Below are positions 21,121 to 32,600 of a stretch of 64,000 bases of DNA, in pieces (positions within the stretch are counted from its first letter, which is position 1; every line of letters starts with the position of its first letter). Source of the stretch: Congeria kusceri (Eukaryota > Mollusca > Bivalvia > Myida > Dreissenidae); assembly GCA_027627225.1 (NCBI GenBank), contig CM051029.1, forward strand, positions 19,667,156 through 19,731,155, in the 5' to 3' direction. The notes under the pieces were generated by a model. That model had not been told where the DNA came from. It made no database searches and worked only from the letters and a program-made list of their open reading frames with translations. Made by a program: the position numbers and the translations under genes.

Positions 21121-23404
21121 TGTACTTTAACTTGTACGTTTTAGGCTAACTACCGATGCACACTATCGACTGGACTCTTTCCAAGCACACTACCAACTGA
21201 ACACTTCCTATGTACACTACCATGTGGACACTTCCCATGCTCATTACCAACTCGACACTTTCCAAGCTCACTACAAACTTAAAACTGTCCATGCACACTA
21301 CCAACTGGATACCCATTCTAATCACCAACTAGACTCTTCACATGCTCATTGCCAAATGGACGCATTCCATGCTAACAACTAACAGAACACTTCCCATACT
21401 CATTACCAACTGGACACTTCCAATGCACACTACCAACTGGGCACATCCAATGCACACTACCAACTGGACACTTCCAATGCACACTACCAACTACCAACTG
21501 GACACATCCAATGTGAAAAATAACGATTTATTTGAATATGTATTATTTTATCTATATAAGAGTATAAAAAAAAAAAAACGTAGTTATTGTGCGATTTTAT
21601 TGTTCTGGCACTCATGAATATTCCACGTATTTGCGTAAAGCTAGTTTAAGCTATTAACCAAGATAGGAGACGCAGGTATGAATATGTATTGATCACATCC
21701 TCAATACGTAACAGTTAATACTGTAGTGCAGTGGTAAGTACAGTTTGTAAGCGTGATGTTTTCAGTTCGAATAGAAAAACATTCACTTTTATTTTATTAA
21801 ATTAATTTATTTCATTGATCATTCTGCTGACGTCATGACACGGAATCTCATCATCACCCCCGATTCTAACACAGAAGAGAACTGCATCAATACTGCGAAC
21901 AAAACAGAGTCTTTGTGATTGCATTTTTATGCAGATACAATAAATGAACTAAGAAAAAAGGCAGCAAACACAAAATAAAATGATGTTCAAGTAAAGGAAA
22001 ATAATAAACAAGCTGAAAGATCTTGGCAGGATTCGAACCACCGTCATTGTGATTCAAAGTATAAAACACTATCCAGCGCGCTATTCTTCCTGGCACTTGT
22101 TGATAGAGGGCTTGTGTTATATGACTGTGAAATCCATTCTTTACACGCTATATAAATGTTAAACCGATATAAATGAAGCAGCCGAGCGCTCCCGGAGATT
22201 AATGAGTGCCAGGTCCATAAAATTGTATACATATATATTATTATCACCATCATCATCATCATCATCATCATCATCACCATCATCATCAACATAATCATCA
22301 TCTTCATCATCATCATCATTAGTATCATTCAAATTACTACTACTGCTACTTCTACTATTAATAAACTTCTACTAGTATTACCGTAGTTAGAATAATAATA
22401 ATAATCATAATACTAATAGAAAAAAGAATAATTATAATATAATAATAGTAATACAAATAAAAATAATAATAATAATAATAATAATAACAAGAAATAGACG
22501 AAGAAGAAAACAAAAAAGAAGAAGTTACCTTCATCATGTGGAGTCGATGCAGTTGTAGCTAAAACAATAACATACCTATTATAGCAGCAATGTAATTGTC
22601 ATTCTGATAACAACGCATTTTAAACAAATATAATTAAAACAAATTCCTATAACTATATATGTAATGTTGTTTCTACACAATTATTCGATAACGATTATTT
22701 TGGCAATATCATTAAACACGTAATAGACTTTATTTTAGGCCATTATATCTCGCTGACAGTCAAATATATTTGTGCATTTTAAACATATTGACATCCAAAT
22801 TTCATTAGTTTGATATTCGCTTTAACAAAAATAACACCAACAAAATAATAGAGAGTTCAATCATTTAAACACAAACAAACAAACGTGTACCTGAGTCCTT
22901 AACACATATGGTGATTGTCGTAGTGCCAGTGTCTTTAGAACAACTGTAGTTTTCCGACATAGTGCTATTGAACGTAAATATGGTGACATACACCTCTGTA
23001 AGGTCTCCATTTGAAGACATAGTGTATACACTGGAACTAGTTGAAAGAAGTTGACAAGTACCCGAAAAACCCGAAGAATCACCTATTGTTATATTTCCAT
23101 GAAAACAGTTAACTCGTTTTGTTTCTCCATTATTCCAATCGAAACTAACACCAACTGTACATTGTGTTTGCCAGTATCAACAAATTGTTCGGTGCATGCT
23201 CCTGAAAGTACACTTCAAAATTTGAAATAGTAAGCTTACGGCAACGTAGAATGATCAATATGTATATTGCCTGTATTTTTTATAAAAACGCATAATTTCT
23301 GTTTTGATAAGATATTTGTAAATGAAATAACAAAAAGTTTTACCTTCAAGATGGTACGCTACCATGAGAATAATGAATACTCCAGCCAAAATGGACGACG
23401 CCAT
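20464..23404 (-). CDS. Small Ig-superfamily membrane receptor gene (four exons, one frameshift)
   Basis: Minus-strand exons 23404-23344, 23201-22891, 22558-22529 and 20588-20464, each bordered by GT/AG. Exon 1 encodes a signal peptide, MASSILAGVFIILMVAYHLE, ending in phase 1. Exon 2 starts GACTEQFVDTGK, then encodes an Ig domain (SFDWNNGETKRVNCFHGNIT to ENYSCSKDTGTTTITICV). It is 311 bp rather than the 312 needed for a phase 1-1 exon, and the reading changes frame near 23160, so one base is missing (mutation or assembly error). Exon 3 is a 30-bp Thr-rich linker (ATTASTPHDEG). Exon 4 gives a short hydrophobic span (SIGVGSFILMTVLLA) and a brief tail ending LGS before TAA at 20464-20466. The equivalent exon elsewhere has a donor there, so a further tail exon may have been lost. 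It is divergent from the large receptor gene and probably a cell-surface binding protein; ligand unknown. Confidence 0.6.
21146..21520. repeat. 27-bp minisatellite, about 13 units (complement of the 40-kb array)
   Basis: Unit CCAATGCACACTACCAACTG + GACACTT, diverged at the left end and near-perfect at 21410-21510. The same 27-mer is tandemly repeated on the opposite strand at 39915-40800. Both are multiples of three, so several frames stay open by chance. Confidence 0.9.
21722..21778 (+). mobile_element. tRNA-like SINE head, weak
   Basis: Box A-like TAGTGCAGTGG (21724-21734) and box B-like GTTCGAATA (21765-21773), with tRNA-like spacing but no good stems. Confidence 0.35.
22019..22095 (-). 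mobile_element. tRNA-derived SINE head / tRNA pseudogene
   Basis: On the minus strand, box A-like TAGCGCGCTGG and a perfect box B GGTTCGAATCC (22029-22039). The ends TGCCAGGA and TCCTGCCA can pair at seven of eight positions, like an acceptor stem. The anticodon arm is not convincing. Confidence 0.55.
22235..22505. repeat. Compound microsatellite (ATC)n, (ACT)n, (AAT)n
   Basis: CATCAT run to 22320, then ACTACT, then AATAAT to about 22490. The poly-Met frame on the minus strand is an artefact. It lies in the last intron of the small Ig receptor gene. Confidence 0.9.
22529..22558 (-). CDS. Exon 3 of small Ig receptor: 30-bp Thr-rich linker
   Basis: Acceptor TTGTTTTAG, donor GAAG|GTAACTT, phase 1-1, encoding ATTASTPHDE. 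Its size, phase and splice sites fit a stalk micro-exon. Being so short, it could be chance. Confidence 0.45.
22891..23201 (-). CDS. Exon 2 of small Ig receptor: Ig domain
   Basis: Acceptor TACTTTCAG, donor TCAG|GTACACG. Cys residues sit in VNC and YSC, with Trp in FDWNN, plus an extra Cys pair candidate (GTC, TIC) and several N-x-S/T sites (NIT, NST, NYS). A one-base deletion near 23160 separates the first 12 or so residues from the rest. Confidence 0.65.
23344..23404 (-). CDS. Exon 1 of small Ig receptor: signal peptide
   Basis: ATG at 23402-23404, hydrophobic core ILAGVFIILMVAY, donor GAAG|GTAAAAC. The split codon G|GA joins exon 2. Confidence 0.65.
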
Positions 23405-25730
23405 TAACCGTTTACTGTGTGCTCCTTTTTAGAGTACTCACAATGTTAACACGTATCATAGTGTAAACAGAAAATCTAAGCTCTGCATGCATGTTTTGTT
23501 TATGATAGTCTTCAACATAAATTAATGTCAGTACTTAGGCTATCAGGTATGAGAATTAAACTGGGTGTTAAGAATTTGACTTATCACAATATGACATCGA
23601 AATATATCTGGTCAAAGATCATGTGTTCACGATTTATACAGGACATTAAGTTTCGCATCCAAATCGATATGTACTGTACAGTTATTGAATTGTGTGACAT
23701 TGAATATGATGTGATATTTGCCAAGGTCAATATATTATTATCACGGTGAATATCACATATTATGATATGACTTATAAATAAACGTTATTTGAATGGCTCA
23801 GCGACACACCCTCGAAAGAAAATCATACATTATATTGCACAGCTTTAACCTCACCCATGCAAATATTATATGATATTGCACAGGACATTGTTTTGTACAA
23901 TGATGACGTCAAAGTACGACGTCATTTACGACTATGTCCAAACATTAGCTCCTAATGGATTTGTGATGCTATGCTCAGTATATCTTATTGGGTCATTTTT
24001 TAATTATGTTGGATTTTAAAAGCATAGTACATCGCAATCGCTGACTTGTATTGTCTTCAGCGATGGGAAATTTGAATTATAAACGTTGATTGTGATAAAA
24101 CAACTGTTGTAACGGTGTCTGTAGGAAGAAACGTAAACGGCAGTTAAGATACGCAACATATTTACTTTCTTTACTTGTATTTTTGTTTTAATATTATGAT
24201 TGAAACAATAAGATGTGTGTTTTTTTACCTTTTCATCAGCTGTGGTTTATTTTATAAGTCATATAATAATATGGATTGTGCTGTGCATCATCACACGATA
24301 TTGCGCAGATAAAAAGTCCATATTTGTATAATTGTGTATGACCATGTAGTCAATAACTGTTTTATTATATGATCATTGTATCTATAACCATCAAATATGT
24401 GACTCATACATGCAGTTTTTGGACTCGAGCAAGTTGTTAACAATTGAAAATATCTGATGAACATATACAAAATAACATTGTTTGAATTAGCATTTATGTC
24501 CCTGCAGGCTAGTGGAATACAGTGATACATGACACCGGGACACAACTATCATGTAAGATTCCTTACAAATTTAATAGCCCGTTTGTCACTAAGTGGTTGA
24601 TTATTTAATCACTGTATTCCAAATGTCCATCTGTTTCTGAACTGTCTAGACATTTAAAATTCGCATTTGGTCTATTGTTAGACAGGTACCCACACAACGT
24701 ACGAAAAACATCTTCTGCATATAACCACAGGTTGAAGTTTAATACTAACTTGAGTTGATTCCATGGCAATTGCCATACAGACTAATTTCAATTCTTGAAA
24801 ATCTTAATAACAATGACGAAATCTAAAAGCATTATGAGTGGTTGACGTATTCTCTGTATGACGTGGTTATATTGCGTCAATTATACATTATTTTCATTTG
24901 GGTGAATGGGTAAGAAGGTTGCAGTATGCATTTCGGAGTCTGCCGAGGGTTAACATTCTCAAAACAACCATTAGCGCTGTATTTTAAACACTGTGAAGAC
25001 CCAAATTAGGACACTATTGACAAACAACGAGCTTCTAAAGCCTAAAAAACCAACAAATTTTACAAAAGTAGTCGCATTATAAGAACCAATTATGGAAAAT
25101 GGAATGTTTTAAAAATAAATAGCCATTGTATTTGGCCAAGATCTTATATAAAACCTTGTGTAAAAGGAAGTTTAAAACAATCCATATATATCTATCTCAG
25201 AAAACACATTAAATGCCTAGACCAATAGAAGTGTGCTTATTGTTTGATCATTTGATAAATTGTTTTAATTATATTCATTGATCCTTTATTTAATGAATAG
25301 AATATTTATTTCTAAACTTTCAAAAAAACAACAACACATGAGTTATGTAAAATATATAAAGGTATGTCAGGAGGCGTAAACTACGATTTATTATTTAAAA
25401 ATTATGTGTCATTAGGATTTAGTCGGCATGCGACAGAATAAATGTCTTATATTTGAAAACATTCCTATTAACACGGTTTTAAATATGTATGTTGGACTTT
25501 CAATTTACATCCCTAATTTGCAAAATTACTATAAACAGCAAATATATTTGTTAACTATAGTTCAGCCCTTTACCGTGGCGTATGTAGCGAAAATGCAACT
25601 GTCGTGACCTATGTGATATTTATTATACGAGGTGCGGACCATATAGAGGTGAATACAATTCATAACGACATTAGCCCTTATGTTGCTAAGGAAGGAAGTT
25701 GGAATTTACATTTCTAGACGATTACTAATT
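23405..25730. other. Divergent intergenic region between the two Ig receptor genes
   Basis: About 2.3 kb between the two start codons, head to head. No other exon was supported and no clear TATA or initiator could be chosen. Any shared control elements for the pair would lie here. Confidence 0.5.
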
Positions 25731-25788
25731 ATGGATAGCTTTGTGTTTGTCTCTATACTTTATATAAAAGGGCTAACTTGGTTGCAAG
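25731..25788 (+). CDS. Receptor exon 1: start and signal peptide
   Basis: ATG at 25731; hydrophobic FVFVSILYIKGLTWL; donor CAAG|GTATAT; ends phase 1. It joins Ig1 as G|TC (Val). Chosen because it is the only upstream ATG exon I found with a signal-like core and the right phase. Confidence 0.7.
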
Positions 25789-26605
25789 GTATATTTTAAA
25801 ATATCAATAGTAATGTATACATATTAGCTCTGTTTTGTGTTTGGCAAAACATTCATTTGTATTTAAATATAATCGCTTAAATATAAATGCATCAAGGAAA
25901 ACAGAATGCACCATGTTGATGTCATGCATATGCTAATGTATCAAAACCAAACCATTACTATTTAATACAGTCGATGCAACAACCCCGGCACTGAACGTGG
26001 ATACCAATGATGTTTTCGTCAATAGCAGTGTAACATTCACATGCTCAACGTCAACTCAACCGACTTTTGTCGCCTGGTATAAAAAAGATAAAGGTTCCGA
26101 AGCAGAAATACTAGTCAGTAAACTACTGTGGTCTGAAACAAATGGGAAATGCGCTACAGACAATTATAGTTTGCAATGTTCGTGTAAGTCTTCACAGATC
26201 TATATATGTTCTATTCCGTCAGTGACTTTAGCAAATGACGGTCAAAGATGGCATTGCAAAGCTGTAATCGATGGAGTGTATATTGACAGCAACATTTATA
26301 CCTTCGGATTAATATGTAAGTATGTAATAAAGTAATACATATTTATTGTCAAAATATCATTCACTATTTATTCTGCTTCTTTTTTTCTACAATTACTACT
26401 ACTACCAATACTATTACAACAACAACAACTACTACTACTACTACTACCACTACTACCACTACTACTACAACTACTACAACTAGTGCTACTGCTACTAGAG
26501 AGAGATACAGAGATACAAGGATACAGACATACAGAGAGACAGAGAGAGCGAGTTACAGAGAGACAGAGAGAGAGAGACAGAGTGAGAGAGAGACAGAGAC
26601 ATAGC

Positions 26606-26693
<88 letters not shown>

Positions 26694-29600
26694 CTTCAGC
26701 ACTAGGTCGCAGCAGCATTCTTTTTCAAGCTTTAGCATCTTTGCCTCTTCAAGTATGGCTCTACATTTCCTATTTGGAACTTCAGTATAATATAATTAGT
26801 TTGTGATATCCGGAGTTTCTCGTTAGGCCCACCGAAATGCAGAAAAAAACAATGGTGGTAAAAATCCCAAACTATATTCTCGTTGTAAGAAACACAATTG
26901 AAAACGTCTGATTTGCCATAAATGTAAAAATGAAGTTCAACGAAATAATCATGTATTTGTTTAAAATATCAGACATTATCAAACAAATCATACTACAATC
27001 ATACTCAAAGATAGAAATTATTTTATAAAAAATGCAGTTTAACATCATATTGACGATTTAATCAATTAGTAATGTCTGTGTATTTTAGGAACTGGGAGTA
27101 ATACACAGGCCTTGATCATGGCAAAATTGAAAGCCAAGTGCTGAAAGCAACGAATCAGTTTTAATACGTAAAAAGTGGGATAACGTGAATAAATAGAATA
27201 TTAGGTAAGTGTTGAATAAAGATCAAGTTTATTATGCTCGGCAAGAAAATGAAAAGCACGCGCCAAGACTCGCATGATAAACTTGATCTTTATTCAACAC
27301 TAACCTTATATTCTCTGTATAACAATTAAAACAATAAGGCGTAAACATCTCCTAACATGGAAACACGCAACGATGTCGCGAATGGATTACAAAATATGTT
27401 CCAGAAAAATAAGAGCAAGCTTGAGCCCTAGTTTTACGGTTTACATTTTAAACAATGGTGGGGTCCAGTTGTTAAGTCGTGTCGTTTAAAGATACAGAAC
27501 TGATATTTGTCATGTTTTATTGGTTTGTTTTTATTGTATGATATGTTCATGTCATTATACTTTTGGTAGTGAAATACTTAGTGCATCAAGCATCTATTTT
27601 GATAGTGACAAGTACAGTATTTAAGGTCTTAGGTCTTACAGTTGAGATGTGACTATTTAGTACTTACTGCCGGGTGTTAATTAGCAGAATCACTATAGTT
27701 GCACAAAACCTTTTGCAGAACATGGTCGGAGAAGAGTTGGAGAAATTAGTTGCTTATTATGATCTTTGGCAGAGTTTTTTTAATCAAGATGGACAAGAAA
27801 TGATTATTTTATTTTGCGCATTTTGCTCACACTAGTTTTATTTTAATATTGCTCGCTCGTATTTGGTTTTGCTTTGCAATTGGAAGATATCATCCATTAT
27901 CTTCCGTGTATTTCCTGCGTTCACACAGCGATTCCAAATGTAGACTTTTACTTTTGGCTTTGCTGTCTTTAATGCTTCTTCTTTTATTCAACTCTGATCT
28001 ATTATCTCCGATAAAGATATCAAAACTTATTTACATATTCTTGATTGTTTAATGTCAAAATATAGGTATCTGCAAATACTAAAACTCAGCTCTAAAAACG
28101 CTAAATATTCTTTGAAAAATAACAGTTAAAAGCTTTGGCAGGAACATACCATGACCGGATGTAAAGTCTGTTCCACTAACCATGTTAGCTATTACAAATA
28201 ATGTTAATTTATCAATGACATACTATTTCCAGTATATGTCTAAGCCAGAAATGTTGTTTGGTTTATGAATAATATAGAATTTAATAACGGAAGATATAAA
28301 CATGAGCAATAAGAACACGGTGAATGAAATTTCCATTTTGTAGTGTGTTCGAAACAATGGTTGAACAATTATTCTGAGTTCTTCGAAAATCAAAGCTCAT
28401 TTGATTCTGGTGTGGCCTGTCAATCGTAACAGAGGTTTTGTTCCGATTTAAAATGCATAAATACAATACGACATTCTACCAAATGTATGGTGTCTGTAAA
28501 TTGTTTCATTTCCAGTGCCGCTCACTTCTTTGACAATTCAACCAGAGGCACCCCTTTCGTACCCTGTTCTCAATGTCCCATCGACGTTCACATGCATCAC
28601 TTCACAGAGCCGACCTGCGCCTAGTATTCAATGGTTTAATGATAAGGTGAACATCACCAACCTGGCTAAATATACATACTCCGCTGACGTCGCAATGAGC
28701 AGTTTGCACTATACACCGGACTCGTACGAGTATAGTGGAGGAAATTTATCCTGTGTTGCAAGTTGTGAGTTCAAAGCCATCATCACAGTTCTAACAACCA
28801 CCAAGTGCATTCGCGTACAATGTAAGTACTTTATTACTGTTTAAATTTACTTGCTGTCTTTATGTTGCATGATTGTATGCGTCGTGTTAATGCCATTCTG
28901 TATTTTATAGTGTTTATATAGAAATGATGGAACACCAAAATCTGTCTGGTTATTCGAACAAAACAGTGGATAATCGTTTATTCAACGGATCAATTTACTT
29001 TCAGCTAAATATTTGAGACGTTGTCATGATTTCTTTTTATCCAGTCCCCGTTTCCAAACCGATATTAACTATCAACAACATAAGTATATTTAGCACGATC
29101 ACTATACGAGAGGGCAGACTTATACATTTGAATTGTTCCTCCTCCGGATATCCACCTCCCTCTTATCACTGGACCTACCCAGGTGGACAGTCCGACGGTG
29201 CCCTTCTGTCGTTAAACGTCACTCGCAGTAACGGACGCGTATCATGCATGGCATTCAACTTCATGTATTCATTGAATGGAACAAACAGTACACAGTCCAC
29301 ACAGAACTTTACCGCACTGGATATACATTTGCTATGTAAGCAGTGTTTAATGTTATGTTGAAATGTATAATGTTCAATGTTCTTAGAATTTCCTACATGT
29401 ATCTTTTATTATACTGCAATTATCATTGAATAATATATTGTGATTTCTGCAATTACAGATCCGCCTTCCATAACACGATTATTAAATAAGGACATCAATT
29501 TAGAAATTGTCGATAATAATATCAGAGTACTGAGGGGTGATAACATCAACATTGAATGTGCGAGTGACGCCAATCCCCCGGCTACTGTATTCTGGCAAGG

Positions 29601-32600
29601 ACAGAATGTCAATTACTCTACACTGACAGTGACCAGTGTACTGCATGATACAGTCTGGACATGCACAGCAACAAACACTATGACAGAAACTGACGGAACG
29701 ATTTCAACAGGCACTTCGACCAGAAACGTGTCCGCTACAGTACTGTGCAATTGCAATACCCATATGTTGAGTACAAGTTAACAATTCGTATACGTATTAT
29801 AATTTACCAGATGCGTAACTGATCTTCTTTCAGTATATGATCATATGGTTTGTTACGGAGGAAGTATCATCATCCTCTCAAACACGGCCTCAATGCACGT
29901 TTACATTTGTAAAATATAGATGTTGCATTACTGGTTTGGATAAGGAAACAATCAATGACATATTTTATTCCTAGTAAAATGCTACACTTGCACCTTTCAT
30001 ACCAAATTATGTATGTTGTTCTCGCTTTTTATTTTTGATTAAATATTAGCGATGCATTTTACGGAATCCTGAGTCCGCCAGTAGCATTCAGACATGTATA
30101 AAACCACTAAAATGCGACAACGTGAAGTGCATTTCGATTCTTTGGATATTTTGCAATTTGTTGTTAGAATGTTTGAGTTTATTGTTTTGTAAATAGTTAA
30201 ACATTTCCTTATATGTAACAATTAACTTTAAATCAATTTTTTTTTCGCAGACGGCCCAGTCGTTCCTACGATCAAGTATAGCATTCTACAACACTCAGAT
30301 AAACGTTGGATTGCAACAAACGAAACCATAAGAGTTATAGTAGGAAGTACTGTTCGGTTTATGTGTTCAGTAGACAGTGTGCCAACTTCAATATACTCAT
30401 GGGGCTCCGGACACGACGGGAACATTCGAAACATATCTAATATCACGCGCACAACCATCAAGAACTACACATGCACGGTAAAGAATACCATGAATACTAC
30501 ATTTAAAGGGAACGTTAATGGAAACAACCATTCATCAGTAATCCTGAACTTACTGTGTAAGTATTATAGCCGACTATTTTGTTTACCATTTAATATTAAG
30601 GCATTACATATGTAGTTGTATTTTATCAATTTATTAGCCAATAGTTATTACCTTTCAGATGGTCCTGAGAATATAGAAGCAAAATTCAACAACATCGAAC
30701 AGATAGACCAACTTCTTAAAGTTGTCAAAGGCTGGTCGTTCACAATAGCGTGTTTTGTAAGCAGTAATCCAGCTCCTAGTTGTTCTTGGTATGGCACTGC
30801 AGCTCAACAAGGACATGTCCTGTCTATTACCAATGCGAGCACTGACATGGACGGGAATTTAACATCCAACGCAGTTAACACCATGGTAGATAGCGTGGGA
30901 TATAGCGTAAACGAGACAGCGCACCTAACAATTACACTTGATATACTATGTAAGTAATGTTAGCCAAAATGGACCTTATTTGTACATGTACACGGATTGC
31001 TATGTAAGTAATGTTAACAAATACTGACTTTGTTTGTACAGAGATTCGTTTATTTTAATATCACACTCGTTCTAGATTTTGAATATGAATGCCCATTATT
31101 GATTTCCTTCTTGCGATAGTATTACATTCAAAAATGCATAACATAAAAGTGGTTTTCATAAATAACTGCATGTATACCTACATATTAATTGCATAGTTTT
31201 AAAAATGTATGATACGATTAATTGATGCTACAGACCCACCGGCTGTTCAAGTTTTGCAGAACCAAAGCGCTCTACTCAACACGTCTCTAACGGTTACATG
31301 CATCTTAACAAATGTTGGTAATCCACCAGCCTCAATCTTTACATGGATAAGGAAAGACACGAGTACAGTGGTGGGTACAGGGCAAACACTAACAATAAAC
31401 AACACTGGATTGGACGATGAAGGGGAATACCAATGTAATGCATCAAACATAATGCAGCCTATTGGAAATGAGGTTGTGTACGGATTAAGTCAATCGAAAT
31501 TCTTTATAAATGTTGAATGTAAGTTAAATAATTACTACGTTTTTATTTAACTAATGTTTTTATTTTCATTTGAAAATTATATGGAAATAACATTCTTTCT
31601 GTTGGCATCACAAATATAAAGTTGTTTAATCATCAAGACATATACGTATATGAGTTAACACAATTCCGGCGTTTGTAGAAGTGGTGAGAAAAACGTTCGA
31701 AAAAGTGTGTTTAAGGTTTCTATAGCAAATATCTGGCACGGTGCAATGTTGTTGTATTATAATGTTTATTCGCCACTCCGTGTTTTGATTTTTGTCCCAG
31801 CCTTCTTAACTTTTGGAAAATTAATGTATAATTGACCGAAGCGTTATTAACCACAATAAACTGTAATTATTTATCCATTATTTCTACCACATTTTCTTAA
31901 ATAGTTCCTGTTGTGTTTCATACAATAGCCACTTTATTCAAAAAGTTTGTAGTATTATATTGGTGTTCAAATATATATTTCACAAGCAAGTTTTATTCCA
32001 GACGGGGCATATATACGGGCATTCAAAGCATATGAATCCAGCATTAACATTACTGTTGACCAAGGTGAAACATTAGAGCTGGTATGTGAGGCCGATGGTG
32101 ACCCTCAACCTACTGTTCGTATCGTCAATGCAACTCGTGGAAATGAAACAATCCTTGTTGAGACTGAAGCACATAAAGCCAAATCTCACATACATCGAGC
32201 AAGATGTGAATATGATGCTGGAAGCTATAAATGCCTCGCCAACAACCGTTTTAACCAAGGACAGCACAAACAGTCACTGGCTCTATTCGTTAACTGTAAG
32301 TAATGAGGTGCATATGTATATCAAACCGTACTTAGTTACGAGTACATATATTCCCTATACATATATCAAAGCGCATACAATACAACTGTGTTCTTGCACA
32401 GGTGCGCCAAGAGCGTCGCCCTTTTCACCTCCTATAACAGAACAGTACAGAGCTCCTAACGACTCGGCTGTGTTTATCTTCACAATCATGGCCTATCCTG
32501 AGCCAAAATCTGCAGACTTCAGTTGGTACAAACGTGTAGATGATGGATGGAATGATGTGTCCAGTGACTCCAACAACTTTCTGATTAATACATCGGATGA

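Noticed and set aside
21140..21520. CRISPR-like regular repeats
   Set aside because: Units are contiguous with no unique spacers and diverge gradually; a eukaryotic minisatellite.
22019..22095. Functional tRNA gene
   Set aside because: Boxes A and B and near-pairing ends are present, but the anticodon arm is not convincing and no terminator T-run was seen. The window has other SINE heads.
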